Part shown: positions 26,715 through 39,165 of the stretch, piece by piece
How positions within the stretch are numbered: the first letter of the stretch is position 1
Layout: each line of letters begins with the position of its first letter
Source of the DNA: Sulfitobacter sp. M39
GTDB lineage: Bacteria; Pseudomonadota; Alphaproteobacteria; Rhodobacterales; Rhodobacteraceae
Direction of reading: 5' to 3'
Length of the DNA stretch: 64,000 nucleotides
Assembly (NCBI RefSeq): GCF_021735935.1
Contig: NZ_WMDZ01000001.1
Location: 1,364,001 to 1,428,000 of the forward strand
Position numbers and translations under genes: made by a program
Notes under the pieces: generated by a model
Told to the model about the DNA's origin: nothing
What the model saw: the letters and a program-made list of their open reading frames with translations, nothing else
The model's database searches: none

Positions 26715-27875
26715 ATGAGCATTTCACGAAGAAGTTTCACCGTCGGATTGGCAGCATTGGGCCTTGCGGCCTGTAGCACCGGCAACAGGGCAGGCAGCTT
26801 TGCGCCGCGCAGCGATGCGGGGCTGGCACCGGACCTGCAACCCCAGCCGAACGCGGGCTATGATGCTTGGGTTTCGGCGTTCAAGTCACGCGCTGCGGCG
26901 CAGGGCATTTCCGACAGCACCTTGCGCCGTGGATTTGCAGGGGCGGGCTATCTGCCTGGGGTCGTCAAACGGGACCGCAACCAGACGGAATTCAGCCGCT
27001 CGCTTGAAGATTACCTTGCCATTGCGGCATCGGACGAGCGTGTCACCAAAGGGCGCGCAGCATTCGCGCGCCACCAAAGCGTGCTGCGCCAGATTGAGGC
27101 GCGCTACGGTGTACCTGCCGAAGTCGTCACCGCCGTCTGGGGGCTGGAAAGCTTTTACGGGGAACGGCGCGGGAATGTGCCGGTCGTGTCGGCTACATCG
27201 ACGCTGGCCTATGACGGTCGTCGCGGGGCCTTCTTCGAGAAACAACTGATCGCGGCGCTGCGTATCCTGGAGCGCGGCGATGTCTCGGCTCCCGGTCTGA
27301 CCGGAAGCTGGGCCGGTGCCATGGGCCACACACAGTTCATCCCCACATCCTATCAATCCTTCGCGGTAGATTTCACCGGCGATGGCAAACGCGACATCTG
27401 GTCTGACGATCCGTCGGATTCACTTGCCTCCACCGCCGCCTATCTGGCGAAGTCGGGCTGGAAGTCCGGCCAGAAATGGGGCGCAGAGATGGGCACCGCA
27501 GCGGCAAGCTCTGCCACACCGGTGCAGATCCTGCAGCCCGATGCGGGCGGGCCGCGCTTTGCGATCTTTAACAACTTCAAGGCGATCAAGCGCTACAACA
27601 ACTCGGACAATTACGCGATTGGCGTCGGGCATCTGTCGGACCGTATCGCAGGGGGCGGGCCCATTCAGGCCAGCTTTGGCCCCGATAAATACGGGCTGAC
27701 CATTGACGACCGCAAGGCGTTGCAGGAACGGCTGACCGCCCGCGGCTTTGACACCGACGGCACCGACGGTGTGATCGGCCCGAACAGCCGCAAGGCGATC
27801 ACCGCCTATCAGCAAAGCCAGGGACTGCCCGAAACCGGCGACCCGTCGCGCGCGCTGCTGGCGCGGTTGGGCTGA
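26715..27875 (+). CDS. lytic murein transglycosylase, MltB family lipoprotein
   Basis: A 386-residue predicted periplasmic lipoprotein that cleaves the MurNAc-GlcNAc bond of peptidoglycan to leave anhydro-muramic ends. The N-terminus has RRSF and lipobox LAAC (Cys20). The catalytic acid is Glu145 in VWGLESFYG. The following GAMGHTQFIPTSY is the substrate groove motif, and GIGVGHL-like AIGVGHLSDRI lies later. Residues about 308-386 are a peptidoglycan-binding domain (YGLTIDDRKALQERL, GTDGVIGPNSRKAITAYQ). ATG at 26715 is chosen to start the signal; an earlier in-frame ATG at 26652 exists. Confidence 0.93.
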   Translation: MSISRRSFTVGLAALGLAACSTGNRAGSFAPRSDAGLAPDLQPQPNAGYDAWVSAFKSRAAAQGISDSTLRRGFAGAGYLPGVVKRDRNQTEFSRSLEDYLAIAASDERVTKGRAAFARHQSVLRQIEARYGVPAEVVTAVWGLESFYGERRGNVPVVSATSTLAYDGRRGAFFEKQLIAALRILERGDVSAPGLTGSWAGAMGHTQFIPTSYQSFAVDFTGDGKRDIWSDDPSDSLASTAAYLAKSGWKSGQKWGAEMGTAAASSATPVQILQPDAGGPRFAIFNNFKAIKRYNNSDNYAIGVGHLSDRIAGGGPIQASFGPDKYGLTIDDRKALQERLTARGFDTDGTDGVIGPNSRKAITAYQQSQGLPETGDPSRALLARLG

Positions 27876-27892
27876 TACCGCGATGACACGAT

Positions 27893-27919
27893 GATCCGCC
27901 CGCTTAGGTCGGGCGGATC
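27893..27919. terminator. hairpin between mltB-type gene and oxyR
   Basis: GATCCGCCCG pairs perfectly with CGGGCGGATC (10 bp) around a 7-base loop that contains the oxyR stop codon. It may end transcription from both convergent genes, though T-runs are weak. Confidence 0.5.
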
Positions 27920-28785
27920 AGGTCGGCGATTTCGGACAGTTTGCTGGCAAGCGGGCTGGTCTTGCGCCAGATCATCCCCACACGGCGCGTCGGTTCGGGC
28001 GCGGGGAAGGCGTTGACCGCCACCTGCGCCGACCGCGTTTCCACGGCGACGGCCATTTCGGGGATCAGCGTCACGCCGATGCCCGCGCCAACCATCTGCA
28101 CCAGCGTGGATAGGGAGCTCGCATCCAGCCCCTCGCGCGCGGTTTCCGACTGCATATCGCAAAACGACAGCGCTTGATCGCGAAAGCAATGCCCTTCCTC
28201 AAGCAGCAGTAACTTCATCTCGTTCAGATGCGCGCTGCTGGGGATCGGCTTGTCGCGATCAGCCTCGGGGCGCACCAGCATGAATTTCTCGTCAAACAGG
28301 GTGACTTCGGTCAGGGAGGGTTCTGATACGGGCAGGGCGACGATGGCAGTGTCGATGCGCCCCTCAGTCAGCTCGGTGATCAGCCGCGGGGTCATGGTTT
28401 CGCGCACGTGGATATCCAGCGCGGGGTTCATCTGTGTCAGCTTGGTGATGATCGAGGGCAGTAGATAGGGGCCGATGGTGGGGATGATGCCGATTCTCAG
28501 CCGGCCCATCAGCCCGTCCTTGGATGCACGCGCCATATCCTGAAGCTCGTCCACCCCCTGCAAGATCGCCCGCGCGCGCGGCGCGAAATCGACGCCAAAG
28601 CTGGTCAACGTGATATTCCGCCCGCCGCGATCAAAGAGGGGCGTTTGCAAGTTCTGCTCCAACTCCTTGATTTGCACGGATAAGGCGGGCTGAGAGATCG
28701 CGCAGGCCTCGGCGGCGTGGCCAAAGTGACGGTGATGGGCGACGGCCTCGAAGTAGCGAAGCTGTTTCAGGGTGATGTTGGTCAT
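27904..28785 (-). CDS. oxyR: hydrogen peroxide sensor OxyR (LysR family)
   Basis: A 293-residue LysR-type activator. The helix-turn-helix is within residues 3-60 (ITLKQLRYFEAVAHHRHFGH, then CAISQPALSVQIKELE). The redox pair is Cys200 and Cys209 in HCFRDQALSFC, matching Cys199/Cys208 of E. coli OxyR, so it should form the peroxide-sensing disulfide. The gene is divergent from katG, its usual target. An ATAG-type operator overlaps its own start at 28784, which suggests autoregulation. Confidence 0.95.
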   Translation of the reverse strand: MTNITLKQLRYFEAVAHHRHFGHAAEACAISQPALSVQIKELEQNLQTPLFDRGGRNITLTSFGVDFAPRARAILQGVDELQDMARASKDGLMGRLRIGIIPTIGPYLLPSIITKLTQMNPALDIHVRETMTPRLITELTEGRIDTAIVALPVSEPSLTEVTLFDEKFMLVRPEADRDKPIPSSAHLNEMKLLLLEEGHCFRDQALSFCDMQSETAREGLDASSLSTLVQMVGAGIGVTLIPEMAVAVETRSAQVAVNAFPAPEPTRRVGMIWRKTSPLASKLSEIADLIRPT

Positions 28786-28820
28786 AGTTTATTATTATCA
28801 AACTGATAGGAAATGCCAAC
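28784..28820. promoter_or_regulatory. candidate OxyR operator between oxyR and katG
   Basis: ATAG at 28784, TTAT at 28795, ATAG at 28806 and a poor fourth element at 28817 follow the 11-base spacing of OxyR tetramer sites (ATAG and CTAT quartets). The site overlaps the oxyR start and lies about 130 bases before katG. Confidence 0.5.
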
Positions 28821-28904
28821 TTAAACTAATCAGTAACTGATGTTAGAACAATTCCAGAAAGACGGGGCAGACTGTATCGCGCCCCCGACATCCATCCCCC
28901 GTGA

Positions 28905-31166
<2,262 letters not shown>

Positions 31167-31184
31167 GGGTAGGTAACGAGTGCC

Positions 31185-31219
31185 AAGGGCGCGGCCGGTA
31201 TCCGGTCGCGCCCTTTTTT
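31185..31219 (+). terminator. intrinsic terminator of katG
   Basis: AAGGGCGCG at 31185-31193 pairs with CGCGCCCTT at 31207-31215, extended by an inner GCCGG/CCGGT stem around a 3-base loop, followed by a run of T. It lies 19 bases after the katG stop. Confidence 0.9.
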
Positions 31220-31247
31220 GTTCCCGCGGTGTCAGATGGAACGGGGC

Positions 31248-32264
31248 TTAGCTGCCTGCGTGACGCAGCAGATGCGCCTGTGCCTGCTCTGCCGTGGGCG
31301 GGGTGCTGCTGCCCAGCAACAGCAGATGCCAGTAGAATTGTACTTCCGCCGGATCGGTCATCAATGCGGCAAAGCTGTCATGGTGCCGCTGTACCGCCCG
31401 CGTATGCGCGTCGGCGACACCGGGCAGGGCGCGCAGGCGGGCAACCTCTGCCATTGTGGCGTCCAGCATCGGATCGATCATCGTGTCAGCGACGGTGTTG
31501 AAATTACGCTCAGCCCAGTAGTGCAGATCCAGCCGCTTTGTCGTCCGGTTGGGCAGACCGCGCCCGCGTTTGACCATAAACTCGCCCGCTGAGCGCAGGG
31601 AATAGTGGTTCAGCCGCGCGCGCGCTTGGGTCTGCATCACGCCGAACAGATTGATCCGGTTGTCATTTTCGGCAAATCCCCCGGGGGCGGTCTGAACACC
31701 GCCGAGATTCCACAGCGGGCCGGCACCGCGCTTTTTCTTGGGACGATGCACGCCGAGCTTCTGAAATGCAGCGGGCCGGTGCAGGGTTTTGAAAAAGCTT
31801 CCCGCAGGCAGAAAGAACGGATCAGGGGCCGCATGGCGAAACCGCAGCGGGGTGAGCGTATCTTGCAACGCCTCTTGCCCGTCCGCGCCGAAAAACCGCC
31901 ACGGCAGCGCAATCGCGTCGGTTTCCGCGGGGACCGAGGCGATTAGATCGGGCAGCGTACGCATCGGTGCTGCGAGGGTTAGAAACTCGTCAGCGTCGAA
32001 AAACAGCGCCCAATCGGCCTGTTTCATCAGGTCATGGCGGTCAGCCAGACGCATGGCCTGCCATTGCACCGATGTGTCGCCCTCGGGGGTGAAGGGCACA
32101 TGGGTGACATCATCCAACAGGTCCAGCAGGGCCGGCGTGCCATCGGTGCAATCATGGGTGAAGATCAGAAAATCCGTCACCCCCGCCGCGCGGTGATGCG
32201 CGATCCATTCAATGCAATAGGGCCCTTCGTTGCGCATGCAGGTTACGGCAAGGATACGTGTCAC
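31248..32264 (-). CDS. glycosyltransferase family 2-like protein
   Basis: A 338-residue protein of the DUF-type glycosyltransferase 2_4 group. It begins TRILAVTCMRNEGPYCIEWI, the usual NRNE-type start, and has FFDADEFL as the sugar-nucleotide metal-binding DxD. HHRAAGVTDFLIF is the usual second strand. The rest (LNHYSLRSAGEFMVKRGRG, then LHYWAERNFN) also fits. The GTG at 32264 is chosen because it starts the conserved fold; the frame is open to an ATG at 32336 with 24 extra unconserved residues. Acceptor and sugar are unknown. It has no partner genes nearby. Confidence 0.75.
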   Translation of the reverse strand: MTRILAVTCMRNEGPYCIEWIAHHRAAGVTDFLIFTHDCTDGTPALLDLLDDVTHVPFTPEGDTSVQWQAMRLADRHDLMKQADWALFFDADEFLTLAAPMRTLPDLIASVPAETDAIALPWRFFGADGQEALQDTLTPLRFRHAAPDPFFLPAGSFFKTLHRPAAFQKLGVHRPKKKRGAGPLWNLGGVQTAPGGFAENDNRINLFGVMQTQARARLNHYSLRSAGEFMVKRGRGLPNRTTKRLDLHYWAERNFNTVADTMIDPMLDATMAEVARLRALPGVADAHTRAVQRHHDSFAALMTDPAEVQFYWHLLLLGSSTPPTAEQAQAHLLRHAGS

Positions 32265-32398
32265 GGGCGGGCGGTCCCTTGGGTCAGGATGGCGAAGGTT
32301 TGGTAAATGACTCTCATGCGGGTCAGGGCAAGTCAATCTGCGGCCAAGCCAGTTCGCCCCCGGCTTGGGTCATTGCACAAGCGGGGGCGGCAAACCGG

Positions 32399-33235
32399 TT
32401 AGCCTGCGACGCTGCGTAGCCCCAGAATGTCGCGCGCCTGCTGCCAGGTCGCCACGGGGCGTTCGTATTTCTCGCATAGATCCGCCGCGCGTTTGATCAG
32501 CGCCGCATTGGATGGGGCGAGCGTGTTTCGGTCCAGACGCACATTGTCTTCCAGACCGGCCCGCGTGTGACCGCCGGCTGCAATCGCCCATTCGTTCACG
32601 ACGATCTGGTTCGGCCCGATCCCTGCGGCACACCACGCGGCCTCGGGCGCGCGGGCCTTCAACTGCGCGACGTAGAAGTCAAAAACCTCTTTATCCGCGG
32701 GCATGGCGTTTTTCACCCCCATGACGAATTGCACATAAAGCCGCCCGAACAGCTTGCCGTCCTTGTGATGCTGGATCGCCTGCAGGATGTGGCTCAGATC
32801 AAAGGCTTCGATCTCGGGCACAACCTCATGGGCGCGCATTTCGGACGCCAGCCAATCCACCAGATCCGGCGGGTTCTCGTAGACGCGGGTGGGAAAGTTG
32901 TTCGACCCCACCGACAGGGAGGCCATATCGGGCCGCAGCGACAGCATGCCCCCACGCTCCTTGCCCGCACCAGACCGCCCGCCGGTCGAGAACTGGATGA
33001 TCATGCCGGGGCAGTGTTTTTCTAGCCCTTCTTTCAACCGCGCGAATTTCTCTGGGTCAGAGGATGGCGTCTCGTCGCCATTGCGCACATGGGCGTGGCA
33101 GATGCTTGCCCCGGCTTCAAAAGCTTCATGCGTGCTTTCAATCTGCTCGGTGATCGTGACGGGTACGGCGGGGTTGGCGGCTTTTGTCGGTACGCTGCCG
33201 GTGATGGCAACGCAAAGAATGCATGGATCAGACAT
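32399..33235 (-). CDS. BKACE-type beta-keto acid cleavage enzyme
   Basis: A 278-residue TIM-barrel protein of the DUF849 (3-keto-5-aminohexanoate cleavage) family. His47 and His49 in SICHAHVRNG bind zinc, TGGRSG is at 84-89, and the ETPSSDPEKF and PEIEAFD stretches are typical. Family members react a beta-keto acid with acetyl-CoA to give acetoacetate and a CoA ester. It overlaps the pcaG gene at its start, so it belongs to the pca unit. A role on beta-ketoadipate is inference; no PcaIJ or PcaF is in this window. Confidence 0.85.
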   Translation of the reverse strand: MSDPCILCVAITGSVPTKAANPAVPVTITEQIESTHEAFEAGASICHAHVRNGDETPSSDPEKFARLKEGLEKHCPGMIIQFSTGGRSGAGKERGGMLSLRPDMASLSVGSNNFPTRVYENPPDLVDWLASEMRAHEVVPEIEAFDLSHILQAIQHHKDGKLFGRLYVQFVMGVKNAMPADKEVFDFYVAQLKARAPEAAWCAAGIGPNQIVVNEWAIAAGGHTRAGLEDNVRLDRNTLAPSNAALIKRAADLCEKYERPVATWQQARDILGLRSVAG

Positions 33236-33832
33236 CTAGGAATACTGTTTCTTTCTCGCCCTGAAGGTAAATATCAAACCGATAGAAACCATCGGTTTCT
33301 TTCTCCGCGATCAGGGTCGCTACGCGGTTTTGATGTTCGATACGGGTCAGCAACGGGTCGGCGCTGTTATCGGCATCGGGGAAATACATACGTGTATTCA
33401 AGCCGATATTGATCCCGCGCGCGACAATCCACAAGCTGATATGCGGGGCCATCATACGCCCGTCGGGAAAGGGCACCGCACCGGGACGGATGGTGTCGAA
33501 CTGCCATTCGCCGGTGTCATAGTCCCCCGCCTTGCGCCCCCAGCCGGTAAAGTTCGGGTCGGCGGCCCCACGGGGGTCATTGCCTGGATACAGCCCCTCC
33601 GCATCGGCCTGCCAAATCTCGACCATCGCATCCTTTAGCGGGGTGCCGGTGCCGTCATAGATCGTGCCCTTCACCGTGATCCGTTCGCCCTTGGTCTCGG
33701 CATTGACCATATGCGCGCCCAGATCCTCGGGGTAGACGCCGGTGATGTCGCAGAAATTCGGCACGCAGCCGATATGCACATAGGGCCCTGCGGTCTGTGA
33801 CGGGCTTTCTTTCAACTGGGTCAGCTCTTGCA

Positions 33833-33833
<1 letters not shown>
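33228..33833 (-). CDS. pcaG: protocatechuate 3,4-dioxygenase alpha subunit
   Basis: A 201-residue alpha chain of the intradiol enzyme that opens protocatechuate to 3-carboxy-cis,cis-muconate. It has the intradiol dioxygenase fold (VKGTIYDGTGTPLKDAMVEI, then WQADAEGLY) with the structural RPGAVPFPDGRMMAPHISLW region. The alpha chain lacks the four iron ligands carried by PcaH. Its ATG overlaps the pcaH stop (TGATG), and its end overlaps the BKACE gene by 8 bases. Cytoplasmic. Confidence 0.95.
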
Positions 33834-34941
<1,108 letters not shown>

Positions 34942-35172
34942 GGTCTTCTCCTCGGTCACGGTATGTCATCATTGTCGCGCGACCGATTGGACAGGAAAAA
35001 CACGCGGCGCGCAAACCCATATCCGCCCTTCCAAATGGCTGAAAATCCCGGGGGAGGGGTCGCAAAGCGGCACCGGGGGCAGCGCCCCCTCATGCCTGTC
35101 CGGCGGCCCCCTGACCTTGACATTGCAGCGCTTTTTCGTCCTTTTGGCCGAAACAGCAAAAGGACGCTTCTT
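34942..35172. other. divergent intergenic region with one copy of a hairpin repeat
   Basis: This stretch separates the pcaC and formaldehyde dehydrogenase starts. It carries the repeat at 35028-35090 and a TTGACA at 35117-35122 that could be a -35 element, though no good -10 follows. Confidence 0.5.
35028..35090 (-). repeat. dispersed hairpin repeat, copy A
   Basis: Reading the minus strand: a GGGGGC-AGC-loop-GCCCCC hairpin, then a C-rich tract, GGGATTTT, and CCATTTGGAAG. The same order of elements occurs at 63890-63942 on the plus strand. The copy stands between two divergent starts rather than after a gene. Confidence 0.65.
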
Positions 35173-36288
35173 ATGATGAAAACACGCGCCGCCGTCGCCG
35201 TTGCCGCAGGGCAACCGCTTGAAGTGATGGACGTCAATCTCGAAGGCCCCAAGCGGGGTGAAGTCCTGATCGAAATCAAGGCCACCGGCCTGTGCCACAC
35301 CGATGAATTCACCCGTTCGGGCGACGACCCCGAAGGGATTTTCCCGGCCATTCTGGGCCACGAGGGCGCAGGCGTTGTGCTTGAGGTGGGCGAGGGCGTC
35401 ACCACGCTCGAGGTCGGCGATCACGTGATCCCGCTTTACACGCCCGAATGCCGCGAGTGTGAATATTGCCTGTCGGGTAAAACCAACCTCTGTCAGGCGA
35501 TCCGCGTGACCCAAGGCCAAGGGCTGCTGCCCGATGGCACCACGCGGTTCTCGATGATGGATGGCACGCCGATCCACCACTACATGGGCTGTTCGACCTT
35601 CGCCAATCACACGGTCATCCCTGAAATCGCCCTTGCCAAGGTCCGCAAGGACGCGCCCTTTGACAAGATCTGCTATATCGGCTGCGGTGTGACCACGGGC
35701 ATCGGCGCGGTGATCAACACCGCCAAGGTAGAGATCGGCGCGCGCTGCGTGGTCTTTGGCCTGGGCGGCATCGGCTTGAACGTCATTCAGGGCCTGCGCA
35801 TGGCAGGGGCCGACCAGATCGTCGGCGTCGATCTGAACGACGACAAGGAAGAGACAGGCCGCTACTTCGGCATGACCGACTTTGTGAACCCCACCAAGAT
35901 CGAAGGCGATATGGTCGCGCATCTGGTCGAGCTGACCAAAGGCGGCGCGGATTATACCTTTGATGCCACAGGCAATACCAAGGTCATGCGGCAGGCGCTT
36001 GAGGCCGCGCATAAGGGCTGGGGGGAGTCGATCATTATCGGTGTCGCACCGGCGGGGGCCGAAATCTCGACCCGTCCGTTCCAGCTGGTCACGGGCCGCG
36101 TCTGGAAAGGGACAGCATTCGGCGGGGCCAAGGGCCGCACCGATGTGCCCAAGATCGTGGATTGGTACATGAACGGCAAGATCGAGATCGACCCGATGAT
36201 CACCCACAAACTGACGCTGGACCAGATCAACGAAGGCTTCGAATTGATGCACAAAGGTGAATCCATTCGCGCCGTCGTTGAATTTTAA
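35173..36288 (+). CDS. S-(hydroxymethyl)glutathione dehydrogenase, class III alcohol dehydrogenase
   Basis: A 371-residue zinc-dependent class III alcohol dehydrogenase (AdhI/FrmA type), which oxidises the formaldehyde-glutathione adduct to S-formylglutathione. Catalytic zinc: Cys41 in GLCHTDE, His63 and Glu64 in LGHEGAG. Structural zinc: Cys93, Cys96, Cys99 and Cys107. NAD site: VFGLGGIGLNVIQG. The ATG at 35173 has AAGGAC eight bases upstream; 35176 is also possible. No S-formylglutathione hydrolase gene is adjacent. A hairpin terminator follows. Confidence 0.95.
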   Translation: MMKTRAAVAVAAGQPLEVMDVNLEGPKRGEVLIEIKATGLCHTDEFTRSGDDPEGIFPAILGHEGAGVVLEVGEGVTTLEVGDHVIPLYTPECRECEYCLSGKTNLCQAIRVTQGQGLLPDGTTRFSMMDGTPIHHYMGCSTFANHTVIPEIALAKVRKDAPFDKICYIGCGVTTGIGAVINTAKVEIGARCVVFGLGGIGLNVIQGLRMAGADQIVGVDLNDDKEETGRYFGMTDFVNPTKIEGDMVAHLVELTKGGADYTFDATGNTKVMRQALEAAHKGWGESIIIGVAPAGAEISTRPFQLVTGRVWKGTAFGGAKGRTDVPKIVDWYMNGKIEIDPMITHKLTLDQINEGFELMHKGESIRAVVEF

Positions 36289-36312
36289 GCGCGAATTCGT
36301 AAAACTTGCGAC

Positions 36313-36340
36313 AAACGCCGTCCTCACGGGGGCGGCGTTT
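36313..36340 (+). terminator. hairpin terminator after the formaldehyde dehydrogenase gene
   Basis: AAACGCCG pairs with CGGCGTTT (8 bp, 12-base loop), followed by a T-rich stretch, 25 bases after the stop. Confidence 0.75.
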
Positions 36341-36464
36341 TATGTTTTCTGAACCCCCTCGTGACACGATGTTTTGACGTGAGGGCACGAAGGGATGCGG
36401 GACAGATTGGGTTTACCACCCCGATCCCGCTGGTATTTATAGAGTGAACGTCGGGAGACAAGGC

Positions 36465-36923
36465 ATGAAACTTACAGTGAATGGCGTGACCCATGATGTG
36501 GACGTCGAGGAAGACATGCCCATGCTCTGGGTCTTGCGTGACGTTCTGGGGATCACTGGCCCGAAATACGGCTGCGGCATCGCGCAATGCGGGGCCTGCA
36601 CCGTGCATATGGACGGGATCGCGGTCCGGTCGTGCCAGTTGGCCGCGGGCGATGTCGAGGGCGAGATTACCACCATCGAAGGCTTGGGCTCTCCGGCGGT
36701 GCGCCATGCGGTGCAGGAGGCCTGGATCGACCTGCAGGTCGCGCAATGCGGCTACTGCCAATCGGGGCAGATCATGCAGGCGGCCTCTTTTCTTGAGCTG
36801 AACCCGACCCCCACAGATGACCAGATTGACGCCGCGATGAGCGGGAACCTCTGTCGTTGTGGCACCTATCCCCGTATTCGCGAGGCGGTGAAATCCGCCG
36901 CGATCAAGCTCAAGGCGGTGTGA
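36465..36923 (+). CDS. (2Fe-2S)-binding subunit of a molybdenum hydroxylase
   Basis: A 152-residue small subunit of the xanthine-oxidase family, IorA-like. The N-terminal ferredoxin cluster ligands are Cys37, Cys42, Cys45 and Cys57 ([14 protein letters not shown]). The second cluster ligands are in [10 protein letters not shown] and NLCRCGTY. These pass electrons from the molybdenum centre. The ATG at 36465 follows GGGAG and AAGG; the frame is open from 36444. It is two bases before the molybdenum subunit gene. Confidence 0.92.
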   Translation: MKLTVNGVTHDVDVEEDMPMLWVLRDVLGITGPKYGCGIAQCGACTVHMDGIAVRSCQLAAGDVEGEITTIEGLGSPAVRHAVQEAWIDLQVAQCGYCQSGQIMQAASFLELNPTPTDDQIDAAMSGNLCRCGTYPRIREAVKSAAIKLKAV

Positions 36924-36924
36924 T

Positions 36925-39165
36925 ATGGGACGTGTGAAAACAATTGCCCGCCGCAGCTTCCTGATCGGCTCTGCCGCTGTTGCAGGCGGCGTCGTCTTTG
37001 GCACCTATCTTTACAAACGCGAGGGGGAGAACCCGCTGCTCGACGGGTTGAAACCCGGCGAAACCGCGATCACCCCCTACGTCAAGATCGACGCCCAAGG
37101 GATCACGCTGATCACGCCGCGCGCGGATGTGGGGCAGGGCGCGTGGTCGATGCAGGCGCATATGATCGCCGAAGAGCTCGACATTGACCCGCGCAGCGCC
37201 AAGCTGTCGCCCGGTCCGGCGGATGCGATTTACTACAACGGCGTTGTCGGGGCAGAGGCGCTGCCGATTGCGGCGACCTCTGACACGATGCTGGCACGCG
37301 GCGGGCGCGGTGCGGTCGATGTCATGGGCAAGCTGATGGGGCTGCATATCACCGGCGGCTCGTCCACCGTGCCCGATATGTATGATCGCCTGCGCATGGC
37401 CGGTGCTGTCGCACGCGAAACGCTGATCAAAGCCGCGATGAAGCAGACCGGCCTGCCGCGCGACCAACTGGGGACAGAGAACGGCTGCATCGTGCTGCCC
37501 GATGGGTTGAAGATCGAATACATCGACCTTGCCAGCATCGCCGCCGAGATCGAGCCGGTACAGGATGTCACCCTGCGTGATCCGTCGGAATGGCGCTATC
37601 TGACCAAGCCGCAGAAGCGGACCGACATCGTGGCGAAATCCACCGGTCGGCAGATCTACGGCATCGACATGCAGATGGACGGTATGGTGATCGCCACGAC
37701 CCGCACCAATCCGGCGATTGGCGGCGGGCTGAACGGTTTTGACGCCGAGGCCGCACGCCAGATGCGCGGGGTCAGCGCAGTCTTGCCCATCACCGGCGGC
37801 ATCGCTGTAGTGGCGGATAACACATGGCGCGCGTTTCAGGCCGCACAGGCGGTTGAATGTGACTGGGGCCCGTCGCCCTATATCGGTGACAGCGCCGACC
37901 AATTTGCCGCCGTGGCGGCCTCTTTCACCGACGACCACCGCGACAGCCGGTTCAAGGATGAAGGCGATGTAGAGGAGGCGTTGCAAGATGCCTCGGTGGT
38001 CGAGGCGGAATACCGCATTCCCTATCTGGCCCATGCCCCGATGGAACCGATGAGCGTCGTGGTCAAGCTGACCGAGGGGCGGCTGGACATCTGGACCGGC
38101 ACGCAAATCCCCCGTTTCGTCAAGGCGAATATGGCGCGGCTGACAGGGTTGGACGGGGATGACATCCACGTGCATGTGCTGATGTCCGGTGGCAGCTTTG
38201 GCCGACGCCTCGAGGATGATTATATCGCCCAAGCGGTAGAGATCGCGATGCAGATGCCTGACACGCCGATCAAGATGATCTGGCAGCGCGAGGAAGACTT
38301 CACCCATGATTTCCCCCGCCCACTGGCCATTGCGCGCGGGCGCGGTGCTGTGGCGGATGCCGGTGTCGCGGCGTTTGATCTGTCGATCGCGGCCCCCTCG
38401 GTCGCTGAGTCCTCGCTCGCAAGGTTGAACCAGCCCGCCGTCGGCCCTGATGTAGCGATTGTCGCGGGGGCCTGGGACCAGCCGTTCCAGATCCCCAACT
38501 ACCGCGTCACCGGCTACCGCACGCCCGCGATGGTGCCCGTCAGCTCGTGGCGGTCGGTCGGGGCGTCGGGCAACGGGTTCATGCATGAAAGCTTCATGGA
38601 CGAGATGTGCCACGCCGCCGACGTCGACCCGCTGCAAGAGAGGCTGCGCTTGTGCTGGCACGATGCTTCGCGCAAGGTCTTGGAAGCCGTGGGCGAGATG
38701 TCGGAATGGGGCAGCGATCTGGGGCCGAACCGCGGAAGGGGGCTGGCGTTTACGCTGGCCTTTGGCGTGCCCGTGGCCGAGGTGATCGAGGTCACCAACA
38801 CCCCCGACGGCATCCGCATCGACAAGGTGTTCGTCGCCGCCGATGTGGGCCGCGTGCTGGACCCCGTGAACTTTGAGGCGCAGCTGCAAGGCGGTGTGAT
38901 CTTTGGCTTGGGCCACGCGATGAACTGCGAGCTGACGTATCGCGAGGGCGTCGCAGAGCAGGATAACTACCATGCCTACGAAGGGATGCGCCTGCACCAG
39001 ACGCCGTTGATCATGGTGCGCGGGCTTGAGAATGGCGACAAGATCAGGGGTATCGGCGAACCCGCCGTTCCCCCCGCCGCGCCTGCTTTGGCCAATGCGA
39101 TCTTTGCCGCGACGGGGCAGCGTATCCGCGAACTGCCGCTATCCAAGTCGATCGATTTTGTATGA
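36925..39165 (+). CDS. molybdopterin-binding subunit, IorB-like aldehyde/isoquinoline oxidoreductase
   Basis: A 746-residue large subunit of the xanthine-dehydrogenase superfamily. An N-terminal twin-arginine signal (ARRSFLIGSAAVAGG) indicates folded export to the periplasm. Molybdenum-cofactor regions: ITPRADVGQGAWS, DVTLRDPSEWRYLTKP, GGSFGRRLEDD, HAPMEPMSVVVKLTEG, and SWRSVGASGNGF. The expected catalytic Glu is in GIGEPAVPPAAPALANAIFA near the C-terminus. IorB-type enzymes hydroxylate N-heteroaromatics or oxidise aldehydes; the substrate here is unknown. The stop overlaps the cytochrome gene by four bases. Confidence 0.92.
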   Translation: MGRVKTIARRSFLIGSAAVAGGVVFGTYLYKREGENPLLDGLKPGETAITPYVKIDAQGITLITPRADVGQGAWSMQAHMIAEELDIDPRSAKLSPGPADAIYYNGVVGAEALPIAATSDTMLARGGRGAVDVMGKLMGLHITGGSSTVPDMYDRLRMAGAVARETLIKAAMKQTGLPRDQLGTENGCIVLPDGLKIEYIDLASIAAEIEPVQDVTLRDPSEWRYLTKPQKRTDIVAKSTGRQIYGIDMQMDGMVIATTRTNPAIGGGLNGFDAEAARQMRGVSAVLPITGGIAVVADNTWRAFQAAQAVECDWGPSPYIGDSADQFAAVAASFTDDHRDSRFKDEGDVEEALQDASVVEAEYRIPYLAHAPMEPMSVVVKLTEGRLDIWTGTQIPRFVKANMARLTGLDGDDIHVHVLMSGGSFGRRLEDDYIAQAVEIAMQMPDTPIKMIWQREEDFTHDFPRPLAIARGRGAVADAGVAAFDLSIAAPSVAESSLARLNQPAVGPDVAIVAGAWDQPFQIPNYRVTGYRTPAMVPVSSWRSVGASGNGFMHESFMDEMCHAADVDPLQERLRLCWHDASRKVLEAVGEMSEWGSDLGPNRGRGLAFTLAFGVPVAEVIEVTNTPDGIRIDKVFVAADVGRVLDPVNFEAQLQGGVIFGLGHAMNCELTYREGVAEQDNYHAYEGMRLHQTPLIMVRGLENGDKIRGIGEPAVPPAAPALANAIFAATGQRIRELPLSKSIDFV

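Noticed and set aside
34942..35172. PcaQ operator before pcaC
   Set aside because: No ATAACC-N4-GGTTAA type site was recognised.
36910..38997. Long open frame antisense to the molybdenum subunit gene
   Set aside because: The sense strand encodes a full IorB-like protein with a twin-arginine signal; the antisense product shows no family features.
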